The notes under the pieces: generated by a model
Databases searched by the model: none
The model's input: the letters and a program-made list of their open reading frames with translations, nothing else
What the model was told of the DNA's origin: nothing
Origin: Sophora flavescens
Taxonomy: Eukaryota; Streptophyta; Magnoliopsida; Fabales; Fabaceae
Reading direction: 5' to 3'
DNA: 64,000 bases
Assembly (NCBI GenBank): GCA_030762895.1
Contig: CM061070.1
Coordinates: 104,036,554 to 104,100,553 of the forward strand
Shown here: piece after piece, positions 59,042-64,000 of the stretch
Layout: the number at the start of each line of letters is the position of its first letter
Position numbering within the stretch: the first letter of the stretch is position 1
Translations under genes and position numbers: made by a program

Positions 59042-59838
59042 ATTGCAACTCTCAAGCATAATCTCACAAAAACACCACCTCACTCACCCATTATTCCAAG
59101 ATTTGGATTAGTTGGCATGTAGGCATAGCAAAAGAGTACGAACCACCCCGATTTTGATGGGGAAAACCCATTTTGACGGACCTGACTCCGAACCCACCCC
59201 GCCATTTGAAAATTACAAAACTATCCTAATTATAAAGTTATATATGGTTTATATCTCCTGATTCTTGATTTTTTTTGAGATAGCTAGAAATTATTCTTAA
59301 TTTTTTTATTATTTCAAATTATAGTTCTTCGAAATTTTCTCATAAAAAGTCTCGTAATAAATTTTTCATCACATTTTTGGAAAGGATAAAAGTTTCTAAA
59401 AATGCATATTGCATAGCAAGGGCATGGGGCGAGGCGGGAAATCCGACCCTCGACAGGGGCATGGATGAGTGTGAATTCTCCACCCCAACAAGGATCAGAG
59501 ACGGGGATGGGGTCGATGATTTTGTAGCAAGTCGGGGGAAAGGAATACAAAACCCGCCCCGCCCCCTTGGCAAGCCTATTGGCATGCTCATAGATTTCAG
59601 CATGGTATTAGATCCCACATGGACTTATGGCCAAAAAGGCTCCAAACTTGAAATACAAGCCCTGGACTCAAAACTAAAGGGAAGTCACAACTAAAGACTA
59701 AAAGGCACTATAGGCAACATCAAGTAGAGTTGAGACAATTAAAGGGTAGAACTTTTGGACAAAGTTGTAACTCTTAGACACAATCTCACTTGAAAACCAG
59801 CTCGCTCACTCCGGTCATTCCACATTGTAAGATTTGGA
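59042..59838. repeat. Diverged direct repeats around a GC-rich insert
   Basis: 59042-59107 and 59763-59838 share a spaced pattern (gcaactctcaagcataatctc against gtaactcttagacacaatctc, then ctcactc and gatttgga). Between them, 59128-59590 is unusually GC-rich (ccccgcccc, ggggcgaggcggg) and resembles a hAT-type MITE. This could be an old LTR-like pair with an insertion; neither part is certain. Confidence 0.35.
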
Positions 59839-60217
59839 CGGGGACTGGTCCCCTCATAAATTTCAACAGTGATCAAGTTACCAAACTACGAATTTTGATT
59901 TTACTCGCTGCGATTCGTGAGCTTTCAATACATACACTTACATGCTAAATGAAGCCACTAACATGTGTAAAGTAAATGGGTCAATATTTGCTACATCAAG
60001 ATCTTGTGAAGGACTTGATCATACGATTAAAGCCAATGCAACTCAAGTTCTGGAGAAGAGCAGGAAAACATTGTTAAAAATGAAATCTTGTGACGATGGT
60101 GGAGTAATTTATTAGAGAAGGAAAAAAGGTGCATTTTTGACTTATCATTATTAATTGCACATTAAACTTCAACCATTGAAAATTATCTTAATTCCACCCA
60201 CCAGGGACATGTGCTTA

Positions 60218-60880
60218 TTATATATACAGTTTGCAATAAAATGTCTTCAGCAGTATAAAACAAGATACCAAAGGGGCACCACAGAAAAGAATGAGAGTGA
60301 ATCTGTTTAGAGACCCCCGGTCAATCTGCATCTTCATTCCACGATTGCCAAGACCATGAGAATCAGCAACATCCACATTTGCATATGAGTCCATATTCTC
60401 ATCGGTGAAGAACATATCTGGGGTCATATCTGCATAAACATCACGAAAGTGAGGGAAGTAATTAGGCTGATGCTGAAATGGCTGTGATGATAATGACTGA
60501 TGGAGTTGTTGACTTGGATGATCAGAATCTGATGCATTTGCAGAAGTGAACATAGCATTCATGTTGTATGGAGGTGGTGGCCTAGGAGGTATTCCCAGAC
60601 CCAAATGGAGTGTCTTGGCTTCAGATTCTGAGTTAGAAATTATGTGGCCATAAAGAGGGACCAATGAAGTAACAGAGATGTCACCTTTACAAACTGGGCA
60701 AGTCTCCTGCTGGTTCTCAGTGTGAAGCCACATGTAAATGCATGACCAACAGTAGATGTGACCACAAAGAGTGGTCACAGGCTCATCAGCTGATTGCAAG
60801 CAAATATTGCAATCAAAGCCACCATTGCCACTCCTAGAGATTGTTCTCTCCATATCATATCCTATTATGTCTTCTTCCAT
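60218..60880 (-). CDS. RING-type E3 ubiquitin ligase, RMA-like, membrane-anchored
   Basis: The 220-residue protein runs from ATG at 60880 to a stop at 60218; a GTG two codons upstream is not used as start. A RING-HC finger at residues about 24-64 has C24, C27, C39, H41, C44, C47, C61 and C64 (DCNICLQSADEPVTTLCGHIYC...CPVCK) followed by SLVPLYG, the RMA/RNF5 family signature. The middle is Pro- and Ser-rich. The C-terminus has a hydrophobic anchor (FTLILFCGAPLVSCFILL). RMA ligases sit in the ER membrane and ubiquitinate membrane proteins with an E2 partner. An acceptor-like ACAG at about 60897 suggests a 5' UTR intron. The gene is intact. Confidence 0.9.
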   Translation of the reverse strand: MEEDIIGYDMERTISRSGNGGFDCNICLQSADEPVTTLCGHIYCWSCIYMWLHTENQQETCPVCKGDISVTSLVPLYGHIISNSESEAKTLHLGLGIPPRPPPPYNMNAMFTSANASDSDHPSQQLHQSLSSQPFQHQPNYFPHFRDVYADMTPDMFFTDENMDSYANVDVADSHGLGNRGMKMQIDRGSLNRFTLILFCGAPLVSCFILLKTFYCKLYI

Positions 60881-60899
60881 GGCCACATACCCTGTTACA

Positions 60900-61220
60900 C
60901 AGATTTAAAAGATTGTTTATTCATGTATTCTTCAATGAATAGACACTCACACACAAAAATAAAAGCAATAAATTTTCCTCACTACCATCTTGATAAGGAG
61001 GATACAAAAATATACCTTCTCAAAAGAAGAAAGAAATGATACAGATGCTATTCAATGCAATGGGGTAGTGTGAATATATAGTTAGAGGAGCAGACTAACT
61101 ATGTTGGACAATGTTACAAGAAATTAAGAACAAGAGGGGCAGTAATGGTGCCACCTCTTAGATTTATTATTAAATATTATGTACATTTAATTTTTTGTAA
61201 TGTACGTAACATTTTAAATT
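60900..61220 (-). promoter_or_regulatory. 5' region of the RMA-like gene
   Basis: This is non-coding and upstream on the minus strand. It probably contains a 5' UTR intron ending at about 60897 and the promoter; an AT-rich aatatatag at about 61072 could be part of a TATA region. It is cut short by the large repeat at 61221. Confidence 0.4.
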
Positions 61221-64000
61221 AAGAACACCATTACAAAAGCACTTAACAGTTAACATCCTTACAACTAGTAAAATAAAACTTCTATCAAACATCCCTTTGA
61301 TATCAGTAATAAGATTTCTTAACTATTAAATCAATAATTTTTTTTGCATAACATGATAATATATTGATATTAATATTATTTATTTGACAAAATTAGTTTT
61401 TTTTCCTCTAACTTATTTGTTTTGTTCAAATTGTCCTCTAACTTTTATTTGTATCAAGTTAGTCATTTAACACCGTGAAAAAATATGTCAAAAGCAAATA
61501 AAATTTATTTTTCTCACTCTTCTTCCTTTCCTTCTTCCTAAATCCTAAATTCCATTAACAGCAATCTAATCACTCTATCAATGGCAATGACTTCCTTCAA
61601 ATTTGGAGCAAAGTGTGGTGACGTGTGGTTCTGGGTTGACAGCATTCGGTGAGGCGGCTGGTGGTGGTCAATCACCAAAAAAGATGGTAGAAGTTGCTAA
61701 AGAAAATGGTGGATGGAAGAGATAGAATAATTTTTATTGAATTTTAATAGATTTCTTTTATAATGTTATAACATTTCTGAGAGTTATTAGGCAAATGTTA
61801 ACATTTATAAAGTTAATGGACTAACTTGACAAAAGTAAAAAAAATTACAAGATTAACTTGAACAGACCAATTAAGTTAGAAGGATAAAATACTAATTTAA
61901 CCTATTTATTTTGAAATATATATTATAAAATGTACCTTAATTTTAGTTTATTTTCTTCTTCTTTTTCCTTTAATTCTATGGTTTAGCTATGCATGTTCAA
62001 ACTTACATATTATGTTAGTATATCGGTTTGACCCAATTCTGTCTCGGACATTATCAGCTTATGACTAAGGTTAGGTTCATGTCCAAATAAAAGACCCAAT
62101 CAAAATATCGAGTCGGATTCGGGTCCGCCTCCAAATCCGTCTCATGAACACCCCTAAATTTGATTGGACTAACTGAAGGACCAATTCTAGATTTTCCAAA
62201 CCAATCGACCATTCTGATTCAATTGTGAAAATAGTAAAGGACCGATTCTTGATTTCCTAATCCGATCGGCCAATCTGATTCAATTCTAAAAATTGTGAAC
62301 TACAATGTAACTATTGAATCGACTTCTAGGTTAGTCGACTTAGTCCAATTCTTATAATTAAGAGTAATGATTAATAGTGCGAAAACGAATCGTACCATGA
62401 TTCTCCATGATTTTTATCGGATATTTACCTTATTCGTGATTTCCGTCACCTTTTCGATGATTTTCATTTTTCTTCTTTACATCTTGATATCCATTTTTTC
62501 GCACCACATTGTACAGAAAAAATGCATACTAAATAATACTAATGTCCTTATAATAACACGATTATCTCTTATCACTAACTACACAAACAATCAATTGTTT
62601 TAAACTAAAACTCTTAGAGCAAGAGATAGATGGAGAAAAATTAAGCATATTTCATATAACAATCAAGTTTCTTGTAAGCACAATCAAATTCATATGTTAG
62701 AGGCATCAAAAGGAGAAGAAAGAAGAACCTGGAGATGAAGGGATCGAAAAGCTTCAAAGTTCAAAATCTTCTGCTTTGATCCTCTACTTCTCTATTGCAT
62801 TGACCCTTTAGTAGTGAAGTCCACCCCCTTCTTACAAAACAAACAAATGAGCGGATGTACTTGTAGATTGGGAAGGGTCAGGCCCACTAACTTTTTTTAT
62901 TAAAAAAATTAAATTACTATTTTTTTTTAGTTCTAAAATTACTAGTAGATAGGCTTGAAATTATTTCTGATCGAGTCTATCCTCTTGTGTATAGAGTGAT
63001 AATTATTATTCTCACACTTCCTGTTTTTACAACTATTACAAAATGTTCTTTTTAGCTATGGATATAGTCAAAACTATACTTTGTAACAAGATGCTAGATG
63101 AATTTTTGATTGACCGTCGGCTAGCATACATTTAAAAGAAAATTGCTAAAAAGTTTAGTGTATATATAGATGATTTCCGTGACATGCAAGGTGTCTTGTG
63201 TTTTGATAGATTATTAATGTAATTAACATTTTGGAACATATAATTATGAATATTTTGTATGAAATTTAATGTCTATATATTTGTTGGATGAACTTTAATT
63301 TTTGTAGTCAATTCCCCTCCCCCAATCATCTAAGTCTCGCTTCGTCCCCGGACGCCCACAACATTTCTACTATAAATTTATAATTTTGAAATCATTAAGG
63401 GTCTTTTTGTTTTGTTTCTAGTTTCCTGTTTTCATTTCCTGTTTTCATTTCCTGTTTTTAGAAATAATTACAAAACTGTCACCTTGTTTTCATTCTGTTT
63501 CATGTTCTCAGATATTTGTACAGGAAACACTGAAAACAACTTTTTTCTGCTGTTTCTTGTACAAATTTCTGAAAACAAGAAACAAAATGAAAATAAGGTG
63601 GCAGTTTTGCAATTAATTGTGAAAACAGGAAACTAGAAACAAAACAAATAGGCCCTGATATGCTTTCATTTGCTTCTTTTCTTTTTAAAAATATTTGAGA
63701 GTAAAATATAGGGGGAAAAATTTTAAATTAATTCAATAAATTTTATTACAACAACATTTTCATTGAATCCAACAAAAGGAAACTTCCAAACCACTTTATG
63801 TTTGTCATAGAAAATAAAATTTTAAAAAAAAATTGTTACTAACTTGTACAACACATGCGATTCTTTTCTTTTTTTTAAAAAAAATTAATATATATTTAAT
63901 TATTATTTATTAATGTAATGTTTTAAATTTAATACATGTGTAAGTTACAATTTAAGAGGTTGATTTTGATATATTATTAGTGTAAATTTTTTGTCAACTA
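61221..64000. repeat. Large direct repeat, copy 2 (partner at 2442-5250)
   Basis: This has the same order and orientation as copy 1, with scattered substitutions and small indels, for example a short gap near 62970 against the longer copy 1. It runs off the window edge at the position equivalent to 5250. It carries no genes. Confidence 0.85.
63399..63655. mobile_element. MITE-like element, second copy
   Basis: This is the counterpart of 4654-4914 within the large repeat, with the same long inverted ends (tttctagtttcctgtttt...) and a shorter central region. Confidence 0.6.

Noticed and set aside
59377..59694. Gly/Arg-rich frame in GC-rich DNA
   Set aside because: It is produced by a GC-rich MITE-like segment; no conserved domain and a frame on the opposite strand as well.

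Overview
This is nuclear DNA from a flowering plant. It is AT-rich, has spliced GT-AG genes and is full of plant-type transposons. The mixture of element families suggests a legume, but that is inference; the sequence does not fix the species. Only one host gene looks intact: a membrane-anchored RING E3 ligase of the RMA type at 60218-60880 on the minus strand.

The centre of the window is a duplicated block. Copy A (about 8238-30000) and copy B (30501-57512, resuming on the other side of a 500-N gap) carry the same minus-strand gene, an MLO-family seven-transmembrane protein most like the MLO11 type. All 15 coding exons can be placed. Both copies are broken, each by different lesions. Copy A has frameshifts in exons 5 and 15 and lost 3' splice sites at exons 11 and 12. 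Copy B has a lost 3' splice site at exon 3, a 500-bp MITE inside exon 13, and a deletion that removes exon 14 and part of exon 15. Copy A's exon 1 falls in the gap. Exons of the two copies differ by only about 1-2%, so the blocks are either a recent tandem duplication or two haplotypes joined in the assembly.

Each copy serves as the empty site for insertions in the other. Copy A gained a full-length copia element (10683-15894) beside the exon 12 donor, and a 5'-truncated L1 LINE (19089-27059) that later received a second copia element (20081-24541) and a composite TRIM (25060-25704). Copy B gained two CACTA transposons (30828-40050 and 49047-57460) and two hAT-type MITEs (40086-40901 and 41965-42464). 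Shared, older insertions include a hAT element, an RTE-like LINE fragment and an intronic foldback MITE.

The left edge (1-2292) is the 5' part of a minus-strand copia element with one LTR in view. A 2.8-kb unclassified repeat occurs twice in direct orientation (2442-5250 and 61221-64000) and so brackets the window. Between 5250 and 7577 lie a short LINE insertion, a foldback MITE and a tRNA-type SINE. The region 57846-60217 is MLO upstream sequence plus AT-rich and repeat-like DNA. I saw no rRNA or tRNA genes, no CRISPR array and no convincing new biological system. What is notable is the double, independent loss of an MLO gene and the strata of transposon insertions that record its history.
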